Translations under genes and position numbers: made by a program
Source of the DNA: Zygnema cylindricum
Lineage: Eukaryota; Streptophyta; Zygnematophyceae; Zygnematales; Zygnemataceae
Direction: 5' to 3'
Assembly: GCA_037447655.1 (NCBI GenBank)
Contig: JBBHKE010001564.1
Location: 1-30,704 of the forward strand
DNA length: 30,704 nucleotides
The notes under the pieces: generated by a model
The model's database searches: none
Seen by the model: only the letters and a program-made list of their open reading frames with translations
What the model was told of the DNA's origin: nothing
Shown here: piece after piece, positions 1 to 11,607 of the stretch
Position numbering within the stretch: the stretch's first letter is position 1
Layout of the letters: every line of letters starts with the position of its first letter

Positions 1-3000
1 GACATGCCAGGATTACAGGTAAATACTGCCTGATTGTCCTGGGACAAACTTGTTGGCTGTTACAATGTTTGCCTACGCCCAGCTTTGGGTCCTCTGGAGC
101 AATTGCTGATATTCAGTCTGTTCTTGTTGTAGTTTTTCAAGCAGGGTCTAGAGCAGCGTCTGCGATCTGGTGTTCGTAAATCAGTCTGATGTTTTTTTCT
201 CTTGTCTATTTCACTTTTTTTTTGTCTCCAGGTCTGTGATTCAAGCGGTAAATGGTTCCCTGCTGATCATGGTCTTGCGTCTGGAGACTTGGTATTATTG
301 ACTGGTCGGGCTCTTCATCAGTCAACCGCTGGCATGCGATTGCCATCAACTTATCAAATCATCCCCCCTACTGCAGGCGATTTGCAGCCTGGAAGCACTG
401 GACGGTAGGTTCTAAGAAGCAAAATTGCCAGTCATTGCCAGAGTACTCACTGCAGAATGGACTAGCTGTGTGATGACCAGTATTTTTTTGTGCTTTTGCT
501 CTTTCGACGTCGCCACTGGCACCTTTCTTTTGCTTGCATGAGGAAGAAGACTGGATTTTTGTTATCTGGGGTAATTTGGGCAGCTAAAGTTTTTTGCTTA
601 GCTTAGCTTCTGGACGCTCTGGTAACTTATTTATTTGCAATGAGTGTTGACTGTTTCAGGTAAATGTTCTTGTTGTGCTGCAGGTGCTCCCTTGCATTTC
701 GTCTCATGCCACGTCCTCAGTCAATTCTTGACTGTTCTGCCATGCAGGCAGCTGGACACTCAGTGCCCGAAGCTTTTCAAGAACCAGTCCCAGTGTCAAC
801 GTTTATGGATGCCCTCACAAATAATGAGTCTTCATCTGGAAGTAACTCTAGTGAGGTTGCCTTGGTAGTGCTCACTTTCTTTTTTCCTAAAATTTGCATC
901 TCTGGATTAGATTTATTCAGCTTTGGGTTCAGCTCGTTTGTTACATGGATGTCTTTGACGTTATACAGAATTTCAAATCTTCATTGTGCAAGCTGTAGTA
1001 GAGTTGGTGATTACTTTCCTTGATAGTCACATCTGTGCACATATTAGAAAGGTTGCTGGTAGGTCACTGAATCTGGCTACACCTCTCTTGTGGCACGCAG
1101 TGTTGTGCATGCCGTTGGAATTGATGAAGCTGCACTGCACTGGATCTTGAAAGAATATAGTTGTTTGCAGTTATTGCCAAATTAGTTGCCCTCAGTTTTT
1201 GATTAACTTTTTGGTGATAATGTTATTTGTGGCAGGCATCTCTGAATAAGGCGGATGGTGATCCTTCGCTTCGCTCCATTTTGACCGATCCTGCGACGTA
1301 TTTTTCTAACCAATTGCCTAAATATCGTGTATATTTTCTGTTGGCACTTCCGTTTCGGCGTGGACATAATGGTTTTGCTGCAATATTCTGTTTTTTTATT
1401 GTCGGTTGTCGTTCACTTTCCTTATTTTGTTTTGCTTTGCATGAGTTATCGGCATGAGTTATTGGTTTGAATGCTCAAAATGTTCACATGTGATGGTGAG
1501 ACAAATGTAGTTGTTTTTTTGCGTTAACTTTGAATTGGTTGAGGGCTAGGAGCTTATAGCCACAACCTTACTTTTTTTACAGATTTGGAAGTTTATTGGG
1601 TTCTGTTCTCTTTATTGACAGGCATAACGGCTGTAGAATGCCACACCTAGGCATATTTACTCTTTAGTTCTTTTTCAGCTGTGGACTCTAGAATACCGCA
1701 CTTTGGCAAGTGAACTCTTAGTTTTTTTTTCAGCCTTCGGTTCTGTTGCCTGCACTTAATTAAGTTTTACTTCGTCTGAGAAAGCCCTGCAATATGCTCG
1801 AGAAAGAAGGCTTGCCTAAATGTTTCGGCTGATCATTTAACCAGAGCAACTGTCTACCGATGATAGTTATTTATAACTTGTCCTAAATTACGTGGTTTGT
1901 TCACGCTTGGCTTAGATTTTCTGCTTTATCTTTGTGTTTTTCATGCAGTGGGGCTTTGTTGGAAGATGCAATGGTCTCCCAATGCGGCCATTCATTTGGA
2001 GGGGCAAGCCTTAGAAGACTGCTTGAAACTGTAAGCGGCTCAATTCCATGTGTATATAGTGTATAAACATTGGTTACTCTATTACAAACCTTTTGAGGGA
2101 AGGCTTTGTGGACTGTAGCTCTCATTTTCATGATGGACACTCTGTTGCTTCTCTTAGGTTATCTAGAGAATTTTTGTTGGCGTCATTTGAAGAAGATGCT
2201 ATGTATTGTGTTTCTGTCATTGTAGTTATTGGAGCTTTCCCAAACAAGTGTATGATGGTGGAAGTTACTGATGTGAAGATAGGCACCCTGCTAATGTAGT
2301 CAGGCCTCTTTAGTGCTTCTTTCAGGGCCAATCTAGAGTAAAGGCAGTCTGACCTCTAGATTGGTCAATGTTCTGCAGATCAAGTTAAAGGCAGACAGAA
2401 ATATTAACAGCACAAACTTATACTTTTTTTTTTTTTTTGCTTTGGAATTCTGCTTTGTCAGTGTTGACCTAGCCATAGACTTCAATTGTTTTCCAGTCTT
2501 GGTTATACTAAAGTGCATGTGAAACTGTGGTTTGTTCGCTAAGTTCAGGCGATGGAGTCCAGCGAGGAGTCTACATGATAAATGTGCTGAAAGATTTGCC
2601 GTTAGTTTTATTTTTTGGAGATTTACTTATTAGGTTGTATGCCCTAACCTTTTGGAAGGGCTGGGGATTTGCTGAACTTCATGCAGATGGTATGTCCTTG
2701 GTGTGGAGCTGGAGTTGATGTGATGGCCTTGGTTCCAAATCTTGGTAAGCTTCATAGTTTTTGCCTTTTGTTTTCATTGCCGGCCTGTTCAAACTGAGCT
2801 TTTGCTTTTTAATCTGTAACTCCCTCGAGTGTTTTATTCCGTTTTTTTTTTCAAATAATGATTTTGACCTTGTGTCCATCATTTTTCCTGAGTAATTCGT
2901 GTGTATGATTATCACAAAGCGGGGTAGGTTTGGACTTATTACATGCCAGGCTCTGATGATAATATGAGACGCAAGAGGTTGTGGTGATTTTCTGGTTTTT

Positions 3001-6000
3001 GCATTGGTCGCACAGGGAAGCTCAGTCGGCAGAGTAAAGGATGAGTAAATATTTAGTTTTCTGGGAAAGTTTGGGGCTGTTTAGGGTCTGGACTGTGGAC
3101 AGCTTAATGGTTTAGATTCCTTTCAAAATCTCAGGGTTTATTTAGAGTTCTTTTGCTGTTTTCAAGGGTATGTTATTGTTTTCTAGGGTAAAGTTCTTGT
3201 TGCCATGAGGTTTTATTTATGTATGTATTTACATGTCTATTTGTCCAAACAGGTATAATACAATGATGTTTTCAAAAAACCAAGTGTTTTTGCCAAAACA
3301 TGTGAAATGAATGTGCTTTTTAGCATTAATTTCTGCTTTAGTATCTAATTATTTTTTTACATCCCTGGATTTTTTGTCCAATCGTAAAAAATAGGCTGAC
3401 ATAGATCTTTGTTGGGTGCAGGTTTGCGTGCGGCTGTGGCTGCATATAAACGTGACGAGGCAGCAGCGAGGCACCAGGCAGCTATAAGAGGAGCAAAGAG
3501 GAGACGAGAAAGAGAAGCAGCAGCAGCAGATGGCAGGGAAAGTGGCGGTGTTCGAGCAAAGAAACTTTACAAGGTATGTTGTCTTGATGCGAAGATACGA
3601 TGACGAGGAAGTTCTCGGTCTGTCTTTTGTGTTTTTCTTCTTGCTTCCAGCATAGTCGATTGCATTCTTTCTGTCAATGTGGAATAGATTGTTTCAAGCT
3701 GCACATGTGCGAAGTAGTGAGAAGGGTTGTAGCTTGATGAGAGTGGTCAGTTGAACAAGGAGTTGTTGGGATTAAGATAGACCAAGGGATGTAGTTGTGG
3801 ATAGTATAAGTGTCCCCACCTCTTAGTATTATGAATTGAACAAGTTTCTTAGTATGCAGTTCCCTCAATCTATCCCTCATTTCTCACCATGGGATGTTGC
3901 ATCTGTGCAGTCACAGGTTTCTGGAATCCAAGCACTGGAATATCCTGGATTTTCCACTGATGCTGAGGCTAGCATTAAAGTGAAAGGTGTCCAATTTCCT
4001 TACGCTGTCAATGACTATGTGCTCATTAAGGTGAGCCTTAAGTTCGCACTTGTTTTTTTCTCCTCGTTATCAGGATAGTTTTCTTGCTTGTTTGCTCACG
4101 TAAGTATGCGAGCTAGGGAAAATAAGATTTGAATTTAGACTTTTCTGAATTTTGCCTGTGACTTGTTGCATGACCAGGGCAACAAACGCACACCAGAAAA
4201 GTTCGTGGGGCGGGAGGCAATCATTACAAACCAATGCCTCAATGGCTGGTAAGTTCGCACATGCAGCTTGGTGGAAAGAGCTGGCAAAGTTTGGTTGTGG
4301 ATACAGGCTGATGTTTTATGCAAGGGTTTCAATTTAGTAAAAATAGGTAGGCTGGTAAGGTTGTCTGTTTTGTTGTTTGCTGCCTGTGTGGTGTTAACTC
4401 TTGTTGAATGTGAAAGGACGATCGGCTTAGAATTTTACCTTTGTTACTCGCAGTGTATTGCGATTGTGCATGCATTTTTACCTTTGTTGCTTCCCATTGT
4501 TGGTATTGCAATTGTGCATGCACTGGACATCCTTTGAGGAATGCTGTAGGAGGTTACTGTCAAGAAACAACAAGGCAAACTCTTTTGAAAGTGGCAGTAG
4601 ACTTAGCACTCGCTGTCCTTTTCCTGTCAGTAATTAGTTTTCTTTCCTTTTCTTGAACAGTTTTTCTTGTGGTCATTGTGGTGAATTTCGATCGTGTAAT
4701 GTGTATAGTTCTTGCCTCAACCAGAAAGAATGCAGAGGACATGTCTGGGGCGTTTTGTGGCGTTTGACATACTAATGCCATTTTTTCTTGTGTCATCAAA
4801 TTTGGTAGATTACATTTTTTTTTAATTTTTGGCATTCCTGTGTGTTCATTGCTGACAGGTACTTGGTCCGAACTCTGGATACAGGAGAAAGTGTACGTTT
4901 GCAATATCGGTCTCTCCAAAGGTCTTTAGGTATACACATTTTCTTCTTTCTTCTCTGTCGAATTGAGATCTATCGTCTTTGTGAATTTCATTGCCGATAC
5001 TGCCTCTCGCAGCTGATTTTCTAACTTGTGTTTTGACTTCTTGCCCTTGTACTAATTTGCGGTTTTTTGTATTTTGCCGGTGTTCTAGCTCATCGTTCGT
5101 CTGGAACCAAGGGTATCCTTGGAAGTGATGTGGATCTTCTGCGACCTACGGGAGATGACCAAGATGGCTGCCCTCAGTCTGACGACCATCCCCTTTTCCC
5201 TCAGTCTGGAATCGATCCAGTCGGATCTTTTGCCCTTTCTCCACTTGCCCTTCCTGCACCATATTCCCCGGCTAGGGGTGGAGAATCCCCATCGAGGTCT
5301 TCTTTTCCTTCAGGGGCTCCTGGAGGAGAAGACCCATCTGTCAGTGAAGGGTCCAAAAACTGGAGAATGACGCCCCTTCAGGAGGGAGTATCTGTATCCT
5401 ACGGTGCTCAACTCATGCATGGCCTTGAGCCCGTTGAGTTCACTCCGGATACTAACGGCAGTCCTGTTACCGACATGAGAAATGCGGCGTTACAGGCCAC
5501 TCCCTCGTTACAAGCACTTCTTCAACCTGTTACAAGACCGCGTTCACCCGGCCGAATTGGGAAAAATATGACATCTGGTCCGTCTTCCAGTAAAGTAAGC
5601 AGCCTGGGCAAAGTTTCGGGTACCGCCGAAGGGACGGAGAGCAAAAGCTCTGAGCAAGGGCTCCATTCTGCCCAAAAACCTGGGCCTTCCTCGCTGTTTT
5701 TGAAGGTCCGTACAGCGGTGGGAAAATCGGCGTTGGGGTCAAGCAGTGGTGCAAAAGCCGGAGGGGGATTGAAAGAGAGAACTGTAAAAAAAGAGCCGAA
5801 AGAAGGTTGGGGAGGAGGGTTGGTGCCTGGATCCAGTCAAAGCTCTGGTTCGGTTTCTGGGTCGGGCTCGGCTATGAGTGGAGGAACTTATACAAGTTCA
5901 GGGAAGCTCAAGATTGGACAGACAGGCGGTGGAGGTTGTAATACAACCGGTGGAGAGGATACTCAAATTCCTGGTTCACACGAGGAAGGCGGGAAGGCAA

Positions 6001-6482
6001 AGCCTGGAGCTTCTGTGACTCTGGGCTCATCGGGTATAGGCGACACAGAGCAAAAGACTGCTGTCGCTGGAAACAATCTGCAATCTTTGTATTCGATGCT
6101 ACACTCAGAATCCCAGCCGCAAGTGGTTGTGCCCCCAAAGAAGAGGGATTTGGGCTCACTAACGGGGAAAGTCCATGGCAGTTCCTCACCATGGTCATTG
6201 AGTGGTGGATACATGTCCCCTTCTCGACCTTCAGCCGCTTCTTGTTCTCCGCAGCGAACACCGATGTCTCCTCCTCCAGATCGAACCGTCGGTGGGGGTG
6301 GAAGCACGGGGGGAGGCTTAGTGTCTCCCCGCGATTCTCTAGGTGATGAACAAAACTCGTCGCAACAAAATCAAAGAGAGCTCCCGTCTGACCTTTTTCA
6401 AGGAGAGCGACTTCCTTCGCCTCCCAGTGCCAGACAAAGCAGCGATTTCTTGGACGATTCGAGGACAGACCCGTGGACGTAA
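1..6482 (+). CDS. U-box E3 ubiquitin ligase of the plant PUB62/PUB63 type, 5' end outside window
   Basis: Spliced model: 1-18, 232-404, 684-855, 1236-1297, 1949-2030, 2687-2744, 3422-3573, 3860-4030, 4178-4248, 4859-4929, 5089-6482. All junctions are GT-AG and the phases agree, giving 807 codons before TAA. Seen: a U-box at residues ~135-200, with core ILTDPATGALLEDAMVSQCG, then HSFGG and CPWCGAGVD. Next comes a basic, Ala-rich helix (~190-235) containing AKRRRERE, a possible nuclear signal. Residues ~285-343 form a compact domain (GVQFPYAVNDYVLIKG, then KFVGREAI, NGWYLVRTLDTGESVRLQYR). This order matches plant PUB62/63 as I remember it. U-box proteins bind an E2 and transfer ubiquitin to substrates; substrate and partners here are unknown. 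The last exon adds ~460 residues rich in Ser, Gly and Pro, long for the family and probably disordered. The N-terminus and promoter lie left of the window. The PUB62/63 label is from memory; the U-box assignment is firmer. Confidence 0.85.
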
Positions 6483-6680
6483 ATTTGTTGTGCAGTTTTA
6501 ACAAGTAGGTATGGGGAGATACGTTTGTCAGGTAGCTTACATATGGAATGCCAAACGCTTTTACGAAGATTCCATGAGATCGGGTTGCGTTAGAAGTTAG
6601 TTCAGTGGAGGAATGGAAAGCCTTGTGGGGCTTTCAGCTCGGATGAGAATAATAAATTTAGAGTGGAGTCTTAAGTTGCC
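6483..6680 (+). other. Probable 3' UTR of the U-box gene with AATAAA signal
   Basis: The stop codon of the U-box gene is followed by non-coding sequence with AATAAA at 6651-6656, about 170 nt downstream. This is a plausible poly(A) signal for the gene. A second candidate is CAATAAAG near 7404. The cleavage site itself cannot be seen. Confidence 0.45.
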
Positions 6681-7814
6681 GCAGCGAAAGATGGCCGTGG
6701 TCATTATTGGCGGCAGCCGCCATGTTGCATAGGATGCGCCGCAGCATGAGACTCTTCAACTTGTACAAAAGGGGGCAATGCATTATTAGGGCACAAGGTA
6801 TTCGATACGATTCATGCAGGATTCGTGGGATTCCAGCTACATAAAGAATTTGGCTCTGGTCCGTATCAAACGGTCTCTATTTTTCTATCATATGTTGGCC
6901 GATACTCCCTTCAGGCTGATCTATGAGAGGAAACAAGCTGCGTACGGGTTGGGCATCTTCCCAATGTTGTCGATTTCTTGTTGATGTCAATATGACCTGT
7001 AGATCTATGGTCAGGTTGGCAGAGTTGATAAAAAAACAATGGGCTGTCTCCCACTCCAGATACTGGAATGAAGGGTGGTGGTTGCGAAGCAAGGATTTGC
7101 TTGATGTGAACCTTAGTCCCACTGTTATCCACACAGGTCTTGTGGTTTACTGAAGATGATAGGAAGTTAAGGGAGAGGGCATGTGTAATGTTATTTCCTG
7201 TATTTTTTCCCTCCTTGTTGTGTTCCCCATTGGCCATGATCAGTTTTCGTTGACTTTCACAGCCGGCTGCCTTGTGTCCTTGTGTCACGCATTGTCGGGA
7301 GGTCAAAATCTGAAGTACACCTTTCAGTACAACCGGCATACACCCAGTGATAACACTTGTGATACCTTTTTTTTGTCTTTCAACGGAAACAATGCACGGA
7401 GTTCAATAAAGTGTAGTGCTCAAAACAAGGCCACGTCCGAAAAGTACATGATTCATGTAAGAAGACGATAAAATGTGAGACCGGTAGCTTCTTGTTAGCT
7501 CGGTTTATGACAATTTTTGGGATTTCTGTGCAACATTTCTCTCGTCTTAACTATAATTATGTCCTTACATTTGTTACAGTCACTATGATGTTCTCAAAAC
7601 TTTTGACCCATAGAGTTTATATTTGTAGCAAATTATCATTATCAGAAAACCAGCACATTATGTGCGTTTACCCATTGAAAAGTTGATGCCCTCGCCTGAA
7701 TGTAAAGTGGGTGACTACCTTCCTAGACACTGAACGGAATGCATTGCAGCTTGTCCTATTACAAAACTGATGAAAATATTATTTTTAGTTGACTTTCTGT
7801 TGGCGTTCACGAAG
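6681..7814. other. Intergenic spacer, no gene recognised
   Basis: Only short open frames occur here and none resembles a known protein. The stretch may include a longer alternative 3' UTR of the U-box gene, since a second AATAAA lies near 7404. It ends at the TA where the next transposon terminus begins. Confidence 0.5.
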
Positions 7815-8229
7815 TACACCGCCCATGGTTGTAAGCTTTAATGACATTAATTTTGTCCAAGCTTTTCTCGTCCAAACTCATAAATTTGTGTTATTAACAT
7901 TAAAATAAAATTACGCCAATTAGGGAACTTAAAGTACGACAAACAATTTCGTACACTACCCAGTGTATCTTTCTCTTAATAAAATCTCATTTTTTCCATC
8001 TTAATTAGCGTCAATGACACTAAAAGGTGCCCCTAAATTTTACCCCTCCAGCCTAGAATAGATTCAAATCCTGGCCAATCCTAACTTTTTGTCAGAGTCA
8101 TATTCTGACAAAAAAGAAAAGAAACGAAAAAAGAAAAATGCGGAATTTAATTTTGGAATTTTACGAAAAGAGACACTGCACCATTTGCGCGCAGTAAGTT
8201 TGAATTTCTGTACGACTGTCTTTTTCAGT

Positions 8230-8335
8230 TTTCTACAGAGAAGCCGCCATCAAAACTCCTCTACAAAGAAGCCGCCATTGTTGACGCCACAGAAGAGGCC
8301 ACTGAAACTGCCATTGAAGACGTTGAAGCATTTAC
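8230..8335 (+). repeat. Short degenerate repeats around GAAGCCGCCAT
   Basis: GAAGCCGCCAT occurs at about 8240 and 8268, and related GCCACTGAAACTGCCATTGAAG units follow. One frame over this block stays open as a Glu/Ala/Thr-rich peptide but stops soon after, so coding is doubtful. It could be a captured gene fragment inside element A. Confidence 0.35.
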
Positions 8336-8516
8336 GAACCTCGACAGAAGCAACCATGCCTAGAACTCGAGGAAATATGACATATAACTCTGTCAAGAAG
8401 AGTGGTATTGGCCAGGACTTAAACCTGGCCCTACAGGTTGCCGCGGTAGCCTATCGATTAGTCGTCTGTAACCAGTTGATGTAGAAGAGCCGATACACAC
8501 ACGGAGTGCGGTAGCT

Positions 8517-9395
8517 ATATAAATAGGGAATTGGTCATCGCAGTGATTATTTTGGTGCGCGCAGTCACTTACGTCACTTTGTCAAATATTGTACATTTTA
8601 AGTACATATTGGTACAAGTTAAGTACCGTTGAGTTTAAATTTGACGGTAAATCCGTTGAATAGCTTTGGCTTTCAAAATATTGTAACAACCGGTTAAAAT
8701 TTTCCCGCGGTTGTGAGCGTCGACCGTCATAAAAATGAACAATTTACACGGCCGGCCAAGGTTTACCGTGACAAAACTGCGGCAACCACATGTAAATAAA
8801 AGTAATGCGCGCAGTCATTTCTCACTTTACGTCATAGTTCAAAAGTAGGTGGAAGTAGGCCCATACAATATGCCTATTGTATGCAAAACATACAATATGA
8901 ACTTAAGACCCATATTGTATTCGGACCTATTCGGACCAATTAAAACATTCGGACCAAAAAAATTTATTTACACCGTCAGATTCGAACGATCGGACGGCCG
9001 TTGATCAAAGTAGCGATCCAAGAAGATCACATGAAAAGCCCATAACACAACTTACGATAAAGGCGCCGACCAAAGGCCTACCATTGAAACGCCTACTTTT
9101 GAACTATGCTTTACGTGAGCTCCATTTTGAAAGCACATGTTTATGCGCGCAACACACTTATTTACATGTGGCTGCCGCAGTTTTGTTACGGTAAACATTG
9201 GCCGGCCGTGTGAACTGCTGATTTTTTTATGACGGTCGAAGTTCACAAGCGCGGCAAAGTTTTAACCATATCTCGCAAGTCAAAGCTGTTCAACGTTAAT
9301 GTGTACTTAAAATGTACAATCTTTGACAAGCTGACGTAGGTGACTGCGCGCAACCAAAATAGTTACTGCGATGATCAATTCCCATATAATAATGT
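8517..9395. mobile_element. Foldback (long inverted repeat) element
   Basis: The left arm (~8517-8815) pairs with the reverse complement of the right arm (~9146-9395). Matching landmarks are GGGAATTGrTCATCGCAGT, TTTTGGtkGCGCGCAGTCAC, TTGTACATTTTAAGTACA, CGACCGTCATAAAAA, CACGGCCGGCCAA, TTTACCGT, and AAAACTGCGGC followed by CACATGTAAATAA. The arms differ at scattered positions, so the element is old. The hinge is interrupted by the MITE at 8833-9108. AT-rich flanks (TATAAATA left, ATATAATA right) may be a decayed target duplication. No coding sequence was found. It lies inside element A. Confidence 0.75.
8825..9116 (-). mobile_element. hAT-like MITE copy 1 with perfect 8-bp TSD
   Basis: The element is 8833-9108 (276 bp). 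It begins CATAGTTCAAAAGTAGG and ends with the inverted copy CCTACTTTTGAACTATG. CTTTACGT at 8825-8832 is repeated exactly at 9109-9116, an 8-bp duplication. Read on the minus strand it matches the MITE at 14433-14712 almost throughout, including TAGGCCTTTGGTCGGCGCCT, GGTCCGAATGTTTTAATTGG and the TACAATATGGG region. An 8-bp TSD with short TIRs fits the hAT superfamily, or P elements, which also make 8-bp duplications. There is no ORF, so it is non-autonomous. Confidence 0.85.
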
Positions 9396-9916
9396 GAGTA
9401 CATGGGAATCAAAGACGTGGATGGCAAAGATAAAACTTAAAACTGGAAAGGTGAAACGGAAAAACAGGGCGTACTTTGGTTTCGTTACGCGGGTGGACGA
9501 TTAAACATGGTTTTAGACGGTTTTTGTTCACGTGCCGTAGCTTGGCAGCATTGGTTCTAAATTTTTCCACCGACATTCCTCCGACGCCGCTGACACACCA
9601 CGAGACTCCTTGTCACGCGGATATTTGTCGGAATGTTTCGTACAGGGGGTACTTGGGAACGTCGGTGTGGCGGGTTAAAAGAAAGAAAAGAAAGAAAAAT
9701 GGAAAAGCTACACGGCTCATCGTTATTAGAGTTAATCACAATATTCGGTCGCGACTTTTTCCTGGCCAAAAATCACAAAATGATGTACCTAAGAACACTA
9801 TTTAAGGACAGAGATTACGATCTGCCACGTTTCATTGCACTAAATTAGTGTTACTAGTTAAAATTTCGCATTAACACTGATAAATCCTTATCGCTAATAA
9901 TACGATGGGCGGTGTA

Positions 9917-10170
9917 GTTACGATCTTTCGAATTGACGTTTTCATTTGCCGAGTGACCAAATGTTTTGTTTCTAAGGTACATTCGGATTAGATTCGGTCA
10001 AGATCGCGGGCTACATTGTTTGGAAAAAAGACCAATGGTACAAGAGCAAACTTCCATTTGTAACGTGGAACTCTTAGCCTAGGTTTGTCGTATGTTATTA
10101 TGACTCAAATACCACAATCCTGTTGATAAATTTTTTGTTTGAAAGGGAAAAGTGCTCGGGCGTCTCTAAC
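9917..10170. other. Spacer between transposons, no gene recognised
   Basis: Unique-looking AT-rich DNA. TTCCATTTGTAACG near 10053 has an inverted counterpart, CGTTACAAATGGA, near 11629 on the far side of the two TTA-TSD elements. This hints that both sit inside a still larger, older inverted-repeat element. Confidence 0.35.
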
Positions 10171-10937
10171 TTAGGGTGGTGTTCCATCAGACGAAAAGTG
10201 AAGTGGGGTAGTTTACAGAAATCGGAGCCTATCCGTACCAGGCCGTATCGCTTATTTTGTTTTTATTAGCGAACAACATTACAGAGAATCTTGCCAATAT
10301 TCTCCAAAGGCCCGGGAGGTAACAATGACCGTTGGATTTGTTTTCGCGAAGCATTCGCTTCGAAAGTGTCTGTAAATGGTGATGTACCTCGACGAGGTAC
10401 ATCACCATTTACAGAATAATTTGAGCCGCGACACGTTGGATAATGAACATACGTGTCAAGACGGCAACCAACGGAAATCGAAAATTTTCGCACATGATAC
10501 ATCCATTCAAAAATCCTAACTGAAATCACAAAAAGTAATCTCGTAACGAGCTTTCGCCACGCTATTTTTGTTAGCGCCCTTTGGCCACACTATTTGTGAA
10601 AGCTCTCATTCGTCACGTGAAAATTAGAAAGTCAAAAACCCCCAAAAAAATTGAGGTGGTATCTGACAAGGCGTCTGCAAAGAGTACAAAAATTATGTCG
10701 TACGATGACATGGTCCACACGTACATGGTACGCAAATGAAGAATTCAAGACTTCAAGTTGAAGCTGGTCGGTGAGAAAAATCTTTGACAATTTTCAATAT
10801 ACGATCTTATCATACGTGGTACCATTCAATTTTGCGCACGTGGATTACAGACTGGGCGATAGAACATCGTTCAAAGTGTAGCATCCTGTGATGCTGGCCG
10901 TACGATTACAGAATTTCCTGATGGAACGCCACCCTTA
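10171..10937 (+). mobile_element. TTA-TSD element D1 (PIF/Harbinger, Tourist-like, non-autonomous)
   Basis: TTA at 10171-10173 is followed by GGGTGGTGTTCCATCAG. The inverted copy CTGATGGAACGCCACCC ends at 10934 and is followed by TTA at 10935-10937. The element is 761 bp. A perfect 45-bp hairpin with centre CCTCG-A-CGAGG lies at 10370-10414, about 218 bp from the left end. A TTA/TAA target and GGG-type termini fit PIF/Harbinger. No transposase frame is present. It is a diverged, inverted relative of D2, which adjoins it. Confidence 0.75.
10370..10414. repeat. Perfect 45-bp palindrome inside D1
   Basis: Two 22-nt arms, starting CTGTAAATGG and ending CCATTTACAG, flank a single central A. Element D2 carries a hairpin of the same size and centre sequence at the equivalent place, so this is a family trait. 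Confidence 0.85.
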
Positions 10938-11607
10938 GGGTATGGTTACATCAGGAGGTCTCTGTAATAGTACGGACAGCAAAATTTCTGTATTACAGAG
11001 GCCTCGGTTACATCGCGTATCATCTGTAAACAAGTTTTTCCATACGTGTTCTGATTTGAGTGATTCCACGTAGGTCGACGATCAAATCTATAAAATCGTC
11101 AAAGATTTGGAAACCGACCATTTTCGTATAAAAATCCGTACTTGCGTATTACGTACGTGTACTTCACAAGTGTACCGCGTCAATGTACCTCAGAGATCTC
11201 CTTCACGCTGCTGACTTTCAGGAAAAAACCGTATTTCTTTTCGGCAAAAATTTTACGGTCACCTTGTCCGAAGGCACGTGACTTTGTGGACGTGTGAAAA
11301 TTTTCATATTTCATCGACGCACGTGTCTGACGTCCAGGTGTAGCGATTTGACTGGTTCTGTATTGCTGAACCCACCTCGGCGAGGTGGGTTCACCAATAC
11401 AGAGGCGTATGGAGCGATTGCTTCACAGATGAAGACCAAAATGTAATCGGACGGTCGATGTCTTCTCCTGGATACTTGGAGAATCGTAATCTTATTTTCT
11501 GTAATGTTGTTTTTAAGAAACTCACGAAAATATAGTACGGCATGGTACGGGCAAGTACAAAATTCTGTATTAAACCTCACTTTTCGTCTGATGTAACCAT
11601 ACCCTTA
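10935..11607 (-). mobile_element. TTA-TSD element D2, inverted relative of D1
   Basis: TTA 10935-10937 (shared with D1) is followed by GGGTATGGTTACATCAG. The inverted copy CTGATGTAACCATACCC ends at 11604 and is followed by TTA 11605-11607. The element is 667 bp. Read on the minus strand it parallels D1: CATCAGACGAAAAGTGA, then CCGTACCA, AACAACATTACAGA, TTCTCCAA and the central hairpin about 224 bp in. The far ends also match (CATCAGG, CTGTAAT, GTACGG). D1 and D2 therefore belong to one family and lie in opposite orientation. Confidence 0.75.
11358..11402. repeat. 45-bp near-perfect palindrome inside D2
   Basis: Arms beginning CTGTATTG and ending CAATACAG surround CCTCG-G-CGAGG, with one mismatch in the 22-nt arms. 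It is the counterpart of the hairpin at 10370-10414 in D1. Confidence 0.85.

Larger units (their letters stand above)
7815..9916. mobile_element. TA-TSD element A (Tc1/mariner-like, non-autonomous), carrying nested insertions
   Basis: TA at 7815-7816 is followed by CACCGCCCAT. The mirror image, ATGGGCGGTG, ends at 9914 and is followed by TA at 9915-9916. The right end, from CTATTTAAGG near 9800, closely matches the right end of element B at 12025-12137. The left end shares with element C the blocks ACGCCAATT and TTTTTTCCAT plus AATTAGCGT. Only about 10 bp of the outermost terminal repeats match, so the two ends could come from two relatives. Inside are a foldback element (~8517-9395) and, within that, an 8-bp-TSD MITE. 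No transposase frame is visible. A TA duplication is the mark of the Tc1/mariner superfamily; the assignment is inferred. Confidence 0.6.

Noticed and set aside
5908-6504. 198-codon open frame on the minus strand
   Set aside because: It is antisense to the last exon of the U-box gene and follows from its Ser/Gly/Pro codon bias; no domain is recognisable.
8401-8440. tRNA-like hairpin GGCCAGG...CCTGGCC
   Set aside because: One 7-bp stem only; no acceptor stem, no GGTTCRA box and no four-arm fold could be drawn.
8089-8484. 131-codon + strand frame in element A
   Set aside because: No recognisable domain; it begins in a Lys-rich low-complexity stretch and runs across short repeats inside a transposon nest.
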